A stretch of DNA of 64,000 bases from Floccularia luteovirens. Taxonomy: Eukaryota > Basidiomycota > Agaricomycetes > Agaricales > Squamanitaceae. Below the pieces are notes generated by a model that worked only from the letters and a program-made list of their open reading frames with translations, was not told the DNA's origin and made no database searches. Shown here piece after piece: positions 11,223 through 23,695 of the stretch. Every line of letters starts with the position of its first letter. Position 1 is the stretch's first letter. The stretch spans positions 2,046,001-2,110,000 of the forward strand of contig VSJF01000003.1 in assembly GCA_009739215.1 (NCBI GenBank), written 5' to 3'. A program made the position numbers and the translations under genes.

Positions 11223-14200
11223 TCATATGTCCTCATCCTTATCCTCCATCTGGTCAGGTTTGAGCATTCCGGGAATGCGCATGGCAAGTTCTCGTTCTGC
11301 GTCTGCTTTATTCTTGATTTCTAATTCTTTTTCCTCCAGATAAAGTTCAGTGTTATCTCCAGCAGAAAACTCCTTAAGTTGAATAAGGAAGTCGCGCAAT
11401 GCAAGTCTGAAACCATTGGGATCATTGTGGTTCATCCTTATTGCTTCAACAAAGGCTTGTATTTGGGAGCTAGGGTAAGAAAAAGAGTTAATTATGCGAT
11501 ATCATATAGCAAATGCGCGAAACAATAATCACTTTTGAACATGGGGGAAAGCTGTCTTTAGCAGTTTGGCAGTGAATTCGTGTACGAACATGGCATTCGA
11601 TATATTAGGATTGGGGACCTGGGCTGGATCGAACAACCGGGCACTGATTATATTAAGTTCGACGAGCTGACATAGCCGCGCCAACAACACGCCTTGCATT
11701 TTGAAACCACTTTTGTGATCAGCATCTGTAAGCACGAAAAATACATCTTGAATGATGCTCAAATAGTACTGCTGGAAAAACGCGTCTGTCACGGCTGGAT
11801 CCGCAGCAGCTGCAAAATTGTTTACGACCTCCAGGCATACTACGCATCAAGTGAGCTATATATTATAATAGAAGCAAGTCGCGAGTACATACAACTCAAA
11901 CCGATATCGGCAATGTCACGCATTGTGTGCTTTATAGCCCAGATGATACTATCCATGAATAACTTGAATTGAGGAGGTGGTATCCCTAACAAGGCTATGT
12001 ATTGATTGCTATTAGAACGGATATATTTATTGTGACAGAGAGCTCACCGGGGAAACAATGCATGTTGATGGCACGTAATAGTCTGAAGAATCCAAGCCGA
12101 TGCTCCGGAAATTCGGAAAAGTCTTGATTTATCATATTTAAGGTTGGTTCGAATATGGCATTTAAGATAGCAGGCACTTGAGGTGTAAGTAAACTCTATT
12201 CCAAGGTTAGTAAATCCATGGAGAGAATAAGGAAGTACATACGCCTAGACTGGTGATAAACGTAGCAGAAATATTTAGCACCTCTGCATCCCTTGCTGCA
12301 GGGACGTTTTGTTGATAGTCCCCAAGGACGGCATCCAACAATGGAGGCATGAAGTTGGTATTAACAGAATCCAGGTCTTCAGCGTGTTGGATGTAGGTTT
12401 CCATCAGTTTTAATATCTCCTTTTTCACTGTTCGCAGTTGTTTTATCTTGGATGTCTTCGTTGCAATTTCACCTAACGAAAAAAGCTAAATCTCATTTAT
12501 ATTGTACCCAACACGTTATAACTCACCCTCCCTAGCAACAGTTTCGCTGATAATACCGCTGACAGCCTTGTAGAGACCCAGCATGTCAAGAAATATTCGC
12601 CCAATTTGAGGAAGGTAGAAGCTTCCTATGGAAGTACAGGCGGACACGTTGGTCTTTAACACGTTTGCAAGGATTTTGATATTGTCAGCACTTGACAATA
12701 CATCCATGCTTTGTGCAGCTTGTGACATGAGGGAATCCCACTAACATGAGTGAGCATAGAGGGGCATCAAAGGGAACAGGTGTCATACGTACAGCATTGT
12801 TAGGAAGTTCCATGAGTTTTGAGATTAGCTTTTCCTGCTGAGGCTTATTTGGCTGAGCGGAAATCATATAACCAACCGCTTCGTAGAAGGTGTGGACCTA
12901 TATATTTCATTAGCTGCAAAGAATGCTGCAAAGGAGTGTGGAATGGACCTGTTGTGGTGATAGGTCAACGGTAATCCTATGTAGTAGACGCAAAATCTCG
13001 TCCACAAATGGTTCATGTTCGTTAGACTGTTGCATGACAAAATGCCGACGACATCTTTGTGCTATTTTGATAAAAGTATCACATGCCATGTCCTGTACAC
13101 CTGAGCTTTGAGTTAGAAATTTAACCTTGGAATGGAATAAAATAAAGTATACCTTCATGAGTCTCATGCATAAACTCGAACAACTTGTTGACTACGGTCT
13201 TCAAGAATTTCCAGTGCGCTTTGAGGAAACGAGGATATTGGCCAACAATGTACATAATATCAGATGCAATCACTGCTTTGTTATCCTTCCCGCGTTTGAC
13301 TTCGACCAGCCCAAGGAGTTCTTTGATAACAGTGACCAAAAATCTTTTCTCTGTTTCTTCATCTGCATAGTCGATTCGTTGTCAAAACACGTTCATGGAA
13401 CATAAAAATCAAATTTCGCTTACTCATTGCACCAGATATCGAACCAATAGCCCAGCACAATGTATTCAAGTTGTTCCATGACCATTCAGAACCATCTACT
13501 TGCTTTGATAATTTCTCTGTCAGGATTGCCTCGGTATCCACTACATCAAGATGAGTGAGGTAAACGAGTAACTCTCGCATTGACTTGTATAACACGATTG
13601 TATCGCTCTCCTTCATGAATTCTCGTACAATTTCCCCTTCATCATTCTCCACAATCAAAACCTGCACACAATGTAAGCAAAGAATGCACAGAATATGCGG
13701 AGAAATACTGACTTCTTCAGGTTTGACCATTCGCTCAACGACAACGAGGCGCAGATTCGATAACACATCACTGTAGATATTTTTTCTCAAGTTCATTCCA
13801 TTCAGAAGATTTTGAGCACCACTATTGCCCCCCAAGCTCAGCCCCATGATCATTCCGGATTCTCCACTAGCTGTGCTTTGCACCTCTCCATATAGTTCGG
13901 CCACGAGTTTCAACCAATACTCCAAGCAAATTTTGAAGATTTCTCGTTCTTCTACTTGGGATACTTTGACCATGTACAGATGGGCATTGAGGAGTAAGTC
14001 ATGGTGTTCTTCTGTTTCCAGAGTGCGTAGGTGATTAGATAGGAAGTTGACAAGAAACAGTGAGAGATTGAGGATAAGTTCTTGTCCAGAATCGCTTGTA
14101 TTCTTATAAGCTTGGGCGATATCTGTACTGGGGGGAATCATCTTGTTGATTGAAGTCATAACCATGATGAATAGGGTAACGAATTTGGGATCGTATTCAG

Positions 14201-15346
14201 GTCCAACACTGAGCCCAGAAACCTCTGCAAGGCATTGTATAGTGATATTTCGAAACTGCGGTGCTTCCAGGAACTATAGTAGAGATAGTGTGTTATTATT
14301 AGAGGAGAAACGGGCTATACAATATAGGACTCACGCGTGTCAAAAGAAGATCTATGATATTAGTTTCGAAAATATAACCAAGAGGAATCCAGTTCAAGAA
14401 ACGGAGCAATGTTTCCATGGTTGCTTTGATAAGCGAAGCCTTCTGAGCCTCCGCAAGAACTTCGTAGCACAGCTTGAATATTTCAGAAAACTCGCCACAC
14501 ATCTGGTTCTTAAGGTCCTTGATTCTCGTTTGCGTCATTTGTTCCGCGGAGTAGTCGAAGATCTCTTCTGAAAGTAGTTTCAAAATAACCATATTGTTCT
14601 CGCATATTGATAGATTGTCTTTCGAGGCTTCCACTAGTTCTGTTATGAAAGTAGGCCAATTATGAGGCCATTCTTGTTTCAAGATCTAAATAATAAACGT
14701 CACACAAGCAGCTCTGTAAACACATGTCTCACGTACTTGAACAAGGGCAAGATTCAGTTTGTTAAGATAGGCCCTTTCTTGCCGTATCGCGACCTCATCA
14801 GAAGAAATCTTAATGTTCAGCGTGACAATGAAATTTCGAATGCCTTCCAACATGTTTCAGTAATAAATGAATTTGAATTATTAATGGACGTGCCTTGGCG
14901 CTGACCCTCAGGTAACGTCTTCCATCGCGTCAAAATGAGCTTTTCGAGGATTTGCAAACCGATATACTGATGAAAGCACCCACGTCAAGGTCGTATCAAA
15001 GACACTGAACGCGAAAATACCTTTGTTTGCGGGAACGTCGATTTTTCAAGGATATCAGGAACTCTCATCCATGAATCCGGATGTTCTTGAAATTGAGTGA
15101 GGACTTGCTGAGCCATATTTTGCTGCGAGGCGAAAGGGGTAGACACGACATATTATTGGTTAATTCGAGTTGTGCAAAAAGGGAGAACGAATATAATGTC
15201 TAACCTCAGAACCACCACCAGTATAGAACGCCATCACCACCTTATCCATGAGATCAACATCAAACTCTTTCGAAACATCGAGGAGACCCTTTTCAATATT
15301 TTTGAGAGAATTAAATCAAAGAGGAATAGAAATCGCTGACCTCCAT
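11223..15346 (-). CDS. Exportin-1 paralog (Crm1/Xpo1) with Val at the leptomycin site
   Basis: Karyopherin that carries leucine-rich-NES cargo out of the nucleus with Ran-GTP. The start at 15344-15346 gives ME, an intron, then [20 protein letters not shown] and FYTGGGSE. The full family order follows: [171 protein letters not shown] and the acidic end [12 protein letters not shown]. All introns join in frame, and their positions match the neighbouring copy. At the leptomycin-reactive position this copy reads [13 protein letters not shown] (Val codon 13304-13306). One intron uses a GC donor (14892-14893). Roughly 80% identical by eye to the 15865-19987 copy where compared. Confidence 0.93.
14840..14893 (-). 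other. GC-AG intron in the exportin paralog
   Basis: The exon ending GQRQ is followed by GCACGT rather than GTACGT (donor GC at 14892-14893), and the acceptor ends TTGGAAG. Joining gives [13 protein letters not shown] in frame. The equivalent intron in the 15865-19987 copy starts GTGAGT. A T-to-C change at donor position 2 is the simplest explanation. Confidence 0.7.
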
Positions 15347-15864
15347 TTCCTTAGACGCGAGGATTATGCGTAGGCTTTAGGAGTATGTAGAGGTTTGTAG
15401 CGATTGGACTGAACGACGCGTTTTACAAGGCAAGAACACAGTGATTGTTAGATGAAAAGTACCTGCCAACGATGAAAACTCAGTCGTTCGTTTGATGGCC
15501 ACAAACAGTCACAGGAAACAGCAGTTGTTATCATGAATCCAACAGTTTATCCCATTGTAGGTTAACAATGTACGCTAACTGTCAGCTTACATGACCCAAC
15601 AATTCTAAATTTGGCTGGCTGTTTTAGCGAACAACACCCAACTCGATTTAAAAAATTTTTCTCTTATTCTCCAAAACTTTGCGTTGGTAAGTACGTAAGG
15701 TTACAAGGTTCAGACGGACATGCGTTGCGTAATTTAGCTACAATGTTTCTTGGGGATAGTGATAGTAGTACATAAATTTATCAAGAAGCGAGCTTGGAAG
15801 ATGCGGTGCTAGACAAAAAGCTTGACAGCAGTCGAAATCAGTGTGTGAGTGGTTGTAGTATACA
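15347..15864. other. Spacer between the two complete exportin genes
   Basis: About 0.5 kb that must hold the promoter of the 11223-15346 gene and the 3' UTR of the 15865-19987 gene. No other gene seen and no clear regulatory motif. Confidence 0.4.
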
Positions 15865-18800
15865 TCATATATCTTCATCCTTGTCCTCTATCTGGTCGGG
15901 TTTGAGCATTCCAGGAATCCGCATAGCCTGTTGACGCTCTGCCTCTGCCTTGCGTTGTGACTCCAGCTCTCTTTCTTCTCGGAACAGCTCTGTGTTATCA
16001 CCGGCGGAGAACTCTTTCAACTGGATCAGGAAATCTCGCAACGCTAATTTAAATCGGTTGATATCATTGTGGCTCTCGCTTAGTGCAACGACAAATGTCT
16101 GAATTTGCCCTCTGTTCCACTTCGTGAGGATTCTTATACATAGAAAAAGATAACAACGCGACTCACGGTTGTACATGAGGGAATGCATTCTTCAACAGAT
16201 TGGCGGTATACTCTCGCAAGAAAACTGAGTTGGTGACATTCGGTTCGGTGATCTGAGAGGGGTCATATATCGGTGATTGGATTACATTCAATTCGACTAG
16301 CTGGAACATCCTCGACAAGAGTAAGCTTTGAAGCTTGAAGCCACTCTTATGATCCGCATCGGTGAGAACGAAGAATATGTCTTGCACAATACTCAAGAAG
16401 TATTGTTGGAAGAAGGCATTTGTTACTGCGGGATCAGCAGCACCCGCAAAGTTGTTGACAACTTCTAGACACACTGTAAACCAAATGTCAAACCAAGCTG
16501 ATATTTTAAAAACGACATCCGGCTTACAATTCAAACCAGTGTCGGCTATATCACGCATAGTATGTTTGATGGCCCAGATAATGCTGTCCATAAATAGCTT
16601 GAATTGGTTCGGTGGTATACTCAGCAATGCTAGAGATTTGAAAGTCAGTAAAGATATAAGAGACATGTAAAATATATTACCAGGGAAGCAATTCAGGTTT
16701 ATGGCACGCAAGAGTTTGAAGAACCCAACACGATGTTCTGGGTACTCTGCAAAGTCTTGATTTATCATATTCAAAGTTGGTTCGAAAACGGCATCCAGAA
16801 TGGGAGGGACTTGAGGAGTTATGATGCTCTACAATGATAAAAATTATTTCAAAAATATCCCAAAACCAATGGGAAGGAATAAGTATTACACTTAACCTAG
16901 TGATGATTGCCGCCATTACATTCAATACCTCAGCGTCTCTCGACGCTGGCACGTTGCGACTATAATCACCAAGAATGGCATCTAGCAAAGGTGGCATGAA
17001 GTTGTTGTTCACAGCTTCGAGATCTTCTGCCTTCCTGACATATGTTTCCATGAACTTTAAAATTTCCTTTTTCACTGTCCGGAGTTGTCGAACTTTGGGC
17101 GTCTTCGTAGCGATCAATCCTATATATAAGAGGATTTTGAGTATCACCAAAAATAACGTGCCTATAATGGCATACCTTCTTTGGCGATAGTCTCGCTGAT
17201 GATCCCACTAACAGCCTTGTACAACCCTAGCATATCCAAAAAAATGCGCCCTATTTGAGGAAGATAGAAGCTCCCTATTGAGTTGCATGCAGAAACATTC
17301 GTCTTCAGAACATTTGACAGAATTTTAATATTGTCTGTGCTGGATAAAACGTCCATGTTCTGGGCAGCTTGTGACATAAGGGAGTCCCACTGCATATTTG
17401 AAATGGTTTAATAAGCTGGACACTTTGAACCGGTAACAATACGTACAGCACTATTTGGCAGTTCCATAAGTTTAGTAATGAGTTTCTCTTGTTGTAGTTT
17501 ATTAGGTTGCGCGGATATCATATAGCCAATCGCTTCGTAGAATGTATGAACCTGAATGAATATCAAAAACAGTCCTCAGAAAAGTCAATATTTAGTATAC
17601 CTGTTGAGGTGCAAGATCCACTGTTATCCTGTGGAGAGAACGTAGAATTTCGTCTACGAAAGGTTCTTGTTCACCCGACTGTTGCATAACGAAGTGCCGG
17701 CGGCATTTTTGGGCAATCTTGATAAATGTATCACAGGCCATATCTTGAACACCTACAAGCGTAATTTATTAATGATATCATTCGTGCTGTTATCCCAAAT
17801 TTTGACACCGACCTTCATGAGTTTCATGCATGAATTCAAAAAGTTTGTTGACTACAGTTTTCAAGAACTTCCAATGTGCCTTGAGGAACCGTGGATACTG
17901 CCCAACGATGTACATGATATCAGATGCCACGACTGCTTTGTTATCTTTCCCTCGTTTGATTTCGCACAATCCCAAAAGATCTTTGATAACTGTCACCAAA
18001 AATCGTTTCTCTGTCTCTTCGTCTGTTCGCCAATAATTTTAGTGTTACCGGTACAGGTCCTTCAATCGAAAAGGCGCTTACTCATTGCACCCGAGATTGA
18101 ACCTATTGCCCAACACAATGTATTCAGGTTGTTCCACGACCATTCCGAGCCATCTACTTGCTTTGCGAGTTTCTCTGTTAGTATGGTCTCCGTATCTGCA
18201 ACGTCGAGATGTGTGAGGTAAACAAGGAGTTCGCGCATTGACTTGTAAAGGACGATAGTGTCGCTTTCTTTCATAAATTCGCGGACAATTTCTCCTTCAT
18301 CATTCTCCACAATCAAAACCTGGTGCAAAACTTTAAAACAATAAACTTTAATTGTAATCATTGACGCACCTCCTCAGGTTTAACCATTCGTTCGATAACG
18401 ACCAGTCGTAGGTTCGATAGGACGTCGCTATATATGTTCTTCCGTAATGACATTCCATTTAACATGTTTTGCGCTCCTGGACCACCTCCAAGGCTCAATC
18501 CCATCAACAATCCTGACTCTCCTATTGGCAAATTTTGTATTTCTTCATAGAGTTCAGCTACCAGTTTGAGCCAATATTCCAGACAGATTTTGAAAATTTC
18601 CCGTTCATCGACTTGAGATATCTTAACCATATACAAATGTGCGTTGAGAAGGACGTCGCGATTTTGGTCTGTCTCCACTGCGCGCAGATGGCTTGATAAA
18701 AAGTTGGCGAGGAAGAGAGCGAGGTTGAGAACAAGTTCTTGCCCTGCATCACCTGCATTCGCGTATGCTTGGGCTATGTTGGTACTTGGTGGGATCATAC

Positions 18801-19987
18801 GATTGACCGAAGTCATAACCATGGCGAACACAATGACGAATTTGGGGTCGTATTCGGGTCCCACATTGAGCGCAGCAATTTCTGCAAGACATTTTAGAGT
18901 GACATTGCGAAATTCCGGAACTTCCAAGAACTACCAGACGACTTGAGTAAATATTGTAACAGAAAACTAATATCACTTACACGATTCAACAGAAGGTCGA
19001 TTACAGTTGTCTCAAATATGTAGCCTAAGGGTATCCAGTTCAAGAAGCGGAGGAGGGTTTCTAGTGTCGCTTTGATAAGGGATGACTTCTGAGCTTCTTC
19101 TAGAACTTCCGAACAAAGTTTAAATATTTCAGAAAACTCTCCGCACATTTGATTCTTGAGATTTTTTATTTTAGTTTGAGTCATTTGTTCTGCGGAGAAA
19201 TCAAAGATTTCCTCTGAGAGGAGTTTAAGGATGACCATGTTGTTTTCGCATAGCGAGAGATTGGTTTTTGACGATTCCACGAGTTCCGTTATGAATGTAG
19301 GCCAGTTATGTGGCCATTCCTGCTTCAAAATCTGATGCGAAGATCAACGACTAATATTCATTGGCGCTGGAATTGTTGTTACCTGTACTAACGCAAGGTT
19401 TAATTTGTTTATGTATGTCTTCTCTTTCCGGAGGGTGACCTCATCTGACGCAACTTTGACAGTCACTCCAACAATAAAGTTTCTGATTCCTGTATGATTG
19501 GGGTCATACTTGTCCCACCGACAGTTTACAAATTACAAATGACTCACCTTGCCGCTGGCTGTCTGGCAACGTCTTCCACCGCGTTAATATCAGTTTTTCT
19601 AGTATTTGGAGGCCTATATACTATAGATTAGGAGTAATATATCTAAATAATGTGTAAATTGGATATCGCGATCATATACGAACTTTTGACTGTGGGAACG
19701 ACGACCGCTCAAGGATATCAGGAACCCTAGTCCAAGAATCTGGATGGTCTTGGAACTGTGTGAGAATCTGTTGTGCCATTTGTTGCTAAGATTCAATCCA
19801 TTAGCCCTGTCATCTTTGCAACAAAGTGATTCTGGGATGATGGATACCTCAGCACCTCCCCCTGTGTAAAAGGTAATAACGACCTTATCCAGGAGAACTA
19901 TGTCGAAATCGCGCGAAAAGTCGAGCAGACCCTGTTGAAGCGATGAGATAATATCACGGGATAAGATGAACGCGAACCGACCTCCAT
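15865..19987 (-). CDS. CRM1: Exportin-1 (Crm1/Xpo1), conventional copy with reactive Cys
   Basis: Nuclear export receptor for NES proteins. The start at 19985-19987 gives ME, an intron, then [20 protein letters not shown] and FYTGGGAE; the next exon begins [12 protein letters not shown]. All conserved blocks are present: [171 protein letters not shown] and the tail [12 protein letters not shown] with stop at 15865-15867. The region equivalent to human Cys528 reads [13 protein letters not shown] (Cys codon 17964-17966), so this copy should be leptomycin-B sensitive. Every intron examined has GT/AG borders and joins in frame. Probably the housekeeping copy. Its upstream neighbour is a divergent oxidoreductase gene. 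Confidence 0.95.
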
Positions 19988-20356
19988 GGTAGCGAAATAA
20001 TGAGATTGACAACAAGTAACGGGGTATGTGTGAGACAGGCACAGCAAGGTTGGCGTGTATGCTAAGCGAGGCGATGCGAAGCTAGATATAGGAGGTGAAG
20101 GAGAGAATGTTGTCGGGCGTTGGGCACAGGGTGACTTTGGTATCTGTTATGAATAAACTTGGTAGCAGTGTAATCGCGGATCACGAGATTAGTCTTGTGA
20201 CATTCACGTGACTTGTACTTATTAATATCGTCAATATTTCAACGTCTACTTACTCAGGCGGCTCATCCCTCACACGGTTGAAATCACACGCCAGCACGTC
20301 TCTTATAAGAAGCACGATGAGCTGGTATGCAATGTCAAGTATTTTTGTCCGTAGCA
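19988..20356. promoter_or_regulatory. Divergent promoter region, exportin and oxidoreductase
   Basis: The 369 bases separate the starts of the minus-strand exportin gene and the plus-strand oxidoreductase gene, so both promoters must lie here. Two CACGTGAC-type elements (near 20204 and again near 21772 beside the next gene) are visible, but their role is unknown. Confidence 0.45.
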
Positions 20357-21689
20357 ATGTCAACTCAACAAATCCCAGACGTTCAAAAAGCTTGGGTGAT
20401 TCTCCGCCAGGGTATTCCGTCAAAAGCTCTTGAATTTAAAAAAGACTGGCCCGTATCAAAGCAGCTTCAGAGCGGTGAAGTTCTGGTCAGAGTCCAAGCA
20501 GCAGCTTTCAACCCTGTGTAACCTTCTTTTTCTGATTCACAAACTACATGGGATATTAACATGAACTCTTAGCGGTTGGAAACTCATGAAATGGGTGCCA
20601 AACATCTTTGCCAAAGTTCCTAGAATTGCAGAACATGATCTTGCAGGGGAAATTGTCGATGCGAACGATACCGAATTTTCAAAAGGAGACCAAGTATTCG
20701 GCTTTATTTCCGCTGGTAAGTGGTAAAGGTTATAATAATAAGGGACATCTCATCCCTGTCACTCGTAGATTTGAACCAGGCAACCCGGCAAGGTGCGCTA
20801 GCTGAATATGCCCGCATTCCAGCCGATCATCTTGCTATTCGACCCCCAAATGTCTCGCCAGTTGGAGCAGCTGGTATCACCCTTGCCGGACAGACAGCTT
20901 ATTAAGCCCTACATGACAGGGCTAAAATAGAATCAGGCCAGAGTGTCTTTGTCAATGGTGGAAGCCAGCCGTAGGCGCGTTCGCGATACAGATAGCAAAA
21001 GCAGCTGGTGCCAGAGTCGTAGCTACTGCTTCAGCTAAGAATGAGGAGTCTGTACGCAAGATGGGTGCAGACGAGGTTTGTTAGATCTCCTCATGTATCA
21101 GTATATACTACTGACAAAATTTCACTTCCTAGTTCATTGATTACACTAAAGTGGTTTTGCCCCAGCATCTCTCACAAAATGCTCCTTCACCCAAATGTCA
21201 TTTCATTTTCGACGCAGTTGGTCTGGTCAACCCATCCATATATATACGCAGTGAAGCTTACCTTGTTCCAAATGGCGTGTTCATTTCATCGGGTCCTTTG
21301 CCTCAAAGTCCTGCGGATATCTGGAACTTATTTAGGACGTTTGGAGCCATTGTAACACCCAGATGGCTTGGCGGAACCAAGCGTGATTACCAGTTAGTCG
21401 CTTTATTGTTGCACAAAAACGAGGATTTGTTAACTGTCCGATGATAGTGCTGTTCTGGTCAAGCACAAAAAGTCTAATCTACAGGAATTGAGACGCTTGA
21501 TGGCAGCCGGTCAGTAGTCTTAGAATTCTATTTTCGCTGTGATATAATTGATCAATTGTCATAGGTTCTTTGAAGCCAATTGTTGATTCTGTATATGGAT
21601 TTGAAGATGTCCTCAAAGCGTATGACCATGTGATGTCCAGAAGAGCTGTTGGGAAGGTTGTGGTCAAAGTTGATCCCACAGTAGATTGA
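20357..21689 (+). pseudogene. Quinone-oxidoreductase-like (zinc-type ADH superfamily) pseudogene
   Basis: Medium-chain dehydrogenase/reductase without obvious zinc ligands. It starts MSTQQIPDVQKAWVILRQG, continues GEVLVRVQAAAFNPV-GWKLM and IAEHDLAGEIVDANDTEFSK, then GALAEYARIPADHLAIRP and VGAAGITLAGQTAY. Here a TAA (20903-20905) replaces what is usually a sense codon before ALHDRAKIESGQSVFVNGGS. Near 20967 one base is missing from the NADPH-binding loop, expected GS-SAVGAFAIQIAKAAGA. Beyond it the frame is clean: ATASAKNEESVRKMGADE, HFIFDAVGL, GVFISSGPLP, LVKHKKSNLQELRRLMAAGS and the end GKVVVKVDPTVD. Introns before and after are normal. One stop and one deletion suggest recent inactivation. 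Confidence 0.85.
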
Positions 21690-21812
21690 AAAAATTGATT
21701 TTTTTGTTCTCGTATCATGGTTTAAGGTTATTTAATCATCAAAATAATCAGGCGAGTAAAGTCACGTGCTCACGTGATAGGAAACCTCAGGGATCACGAG
21801 ACGGTAACAAGG

Positions 21813-22452
21813 ATGCTTGCTTTCATCACTGTTGGATCCACAAAATTTGACTCGCTCGTTCAGTCTGTTTTCACTCAACCAGTGCTATCAGCATTCCGCA
21901 GTAGGGGTTATGTTAATGTTGTCTTACAATGTGGCAACTCCACTTTTGATCAAGCCAACTTGATAAAGCATGACGAAATCCAACATACAGAGAGAGATGG
22001 CGTCAATATTGAATTCTGGAGATTCAAACCGTCCCTCGAAGATGATTTCAAGAAGGCGGACCTGGTGATTGGCCATGCTGGTCTGTAATTTAACCATACC
22101 AGATGTGTATAGGAGATTTACTGGGATTGTGACTATGAAGGGTCTGGTACGATACTGGACGTACTGCGTCTTCCTAAGCCTCTTATAGTTGTCCCGAACC
22201 CCACTTTACTGGGCAACCATCAAGAGGACTTGGCTGAAGCCCTCGCAGGCCTGGGACATATAATCACTACAAACGTCGCGTACGTGTTCTTTTATCGGAT
22301 CATGGTATTGTTACTTATACGATAATCTACACAGTGGCTTGCCGAAAGCGATTGAAACATTTGATGCGTCAAAGTTGGAACCCTTCCCGCCGATGGATAG
22401 AACTAGGATCACGAAGATCTTTGATGAAGAGATAGAGTCTTTGCGAAACTGA
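21813..22452 (+). CDS. ALG13: UDP-GlcNAc transferase catalytic subunit Alg13
   Basis: Alg13 with membrane-bound Alg14 adds the second GlcNAc to dolichol-PP-GlcNAc on the cytosolic face of the ER. The reading is [20 protein letters not shown], then [54 protein letters not shown] and [23 protein letters not shown]. The TVGST...D.LV start and the GHAGSG..LD / N..LLGNHQ.ELA signature define the family. Two introns (about 22080-22140 and 22279-22333) join in frame and the stop is TGA 22450-22452. About 174 residues after splicing, normal for fungal Alg13. ALG3, acting later in the same pathway, lies 25 kb downstream; this is probably coincidence. Confidence 0.92.
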
Positions 22453-22689
22453 GGAACTCACTGTCGAATTCCGTTATGAATTAAGGCGATAAGTGTGTTC
22501 ATTCATATATATGTATAAGTAATCACCGGCACCTCTAAGTACTTCAATATTGTTTGGATAGACTCTAACCAAATATAGGCATGCAATAACCTTAAATGAA
22601 AAGAACGACGATAACAAGACAGACAGACCACTGGGTATACTGAATCACAAGATTCATTAACCAAAATCAAGTTTAGTACCTACAGTTCG

Positions 22690-23695
22690 TTAAAGACCAG
22701 TTAAAGCGACGAGGATTGCACCCATTGACAAGATGGCTTCATTTGCCGAATTAAAGTTCGAGAGCTGGGTAGGAACACTTATAGGTACTGATGTCGAGCT
22801 TGGTATCCCACCAGAAGAACTCGCTTCGCTGCTCGAGTGACTCAGAGTACTGGTACTGTTACTAACTGTGGAAGTGGTAGACGGAGCGGAAGAAGAGGAC
22901 GCAGAAGTCGTTGTTACTTGGGAAGTCGTACTTTGGAATGTTGATGTCGTAGAAGGCGGTGGAGGAGGTGGAGGAGTACTGCTCGAGTGAGGTGGAGGTG
23001 AGGATGAGGACGAAGGTGGCGGAGGTGGTGGGACATCATCCGTGAACACCCAGTCACCGGATATGAGGTCTGCTCCCGGTGAGAAGAAGTCCATCAACCC
23101 TCTGGTGAGGTCAAGCCCCCCGAATGGACAACCAAGGCACTGAATTTTGTTCCTTGAGAAACTCAATACATCCGATATAATCATGACTTACCCTGTCCAT
23201 GATGACGGCCTGAGTTGTCTTGCCGTTGTATGTCATGGTTATTGATTTAAAACAAAGAGCAGATGGGAATGTATTTCCGTATTGCTAATATAATTCGTCG
23301 TAAGCGTGTTAAAAAGCTGACAGATGAGCTGCCTACCTCCGCGTTCAGAGCAACGGTCTATGAGATCAAAATCAATATAAATATATATGTATGAAAAGAA
23401 AAAAACAAGGCATACAAAGCTGCTACCACTGTTAAACTGACCACAAGATCCTCTTCAAGGTGATGAGTAAGAGTATGGTCCGGCATTGAATAATCATGGA
23501 TACGTACGGGCCAGTCTCCGAATCGTAATATGACCATCTGACTCCTTGGAAACGCTTGAAGATATTGACTTCCCCCGGAACACGTCTTGATAGGTCTTGA
23601 TGCTTTGCACCTCGTATTTGGCCGTGAGTGCTAGCCAAAGCAGTCAAAGAAGAGGCAGCGACGTAAAACGCTGCATTAAGAAACTTGAAGAGCAT
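22690..23695 (-). CDS. Secreted RlpA-like double-psi beta-barrel protein, likely GPI-anchored
   Basis: An N-terminal signal peptide (MLFKFLNAAFYVAASSLTAL) is followed by FKRFQGVRWSYYDSETGP, then TVALNAEQYGNTFPSALCF, TMTYNGKTTQAVIMD and RCLGCPFGGLDLTRGLMDFF. The YG..FPSALC...V.V.D.C.GC..GGLDLS/T pattern marks the barwin/expansin-like RlpA fold common in secreted fungal proteins. After it comes a long Pro/Ser/Thr-rich tail and a hydrophobic C-terminus (ILSMGAILVALTGL), which suggests a GPI anchor and cell-wall location. Introns join in frame; one needs a 10-nt exon (23427-23436). In this reading the usual first Cys block before VALN is absent, so the exon structure there is uncertain. Confidence 0.75.

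Larger units (their letters stand above)
7548..19987 (-). repeat. Tandem exportin-1 array (two complete copies, one remnant)
   Basis: Three head-to-tail copies, all on the minus strand, in steps of roughly 4-5 kb. The two complete copies share intron positions and much protein sequence. The third keeps only the C-terminal two thirds and has many stops. A gag remnant lies between copies one and two. This is a classic birth-and-death tandem duplication. Confidence 0.85.
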
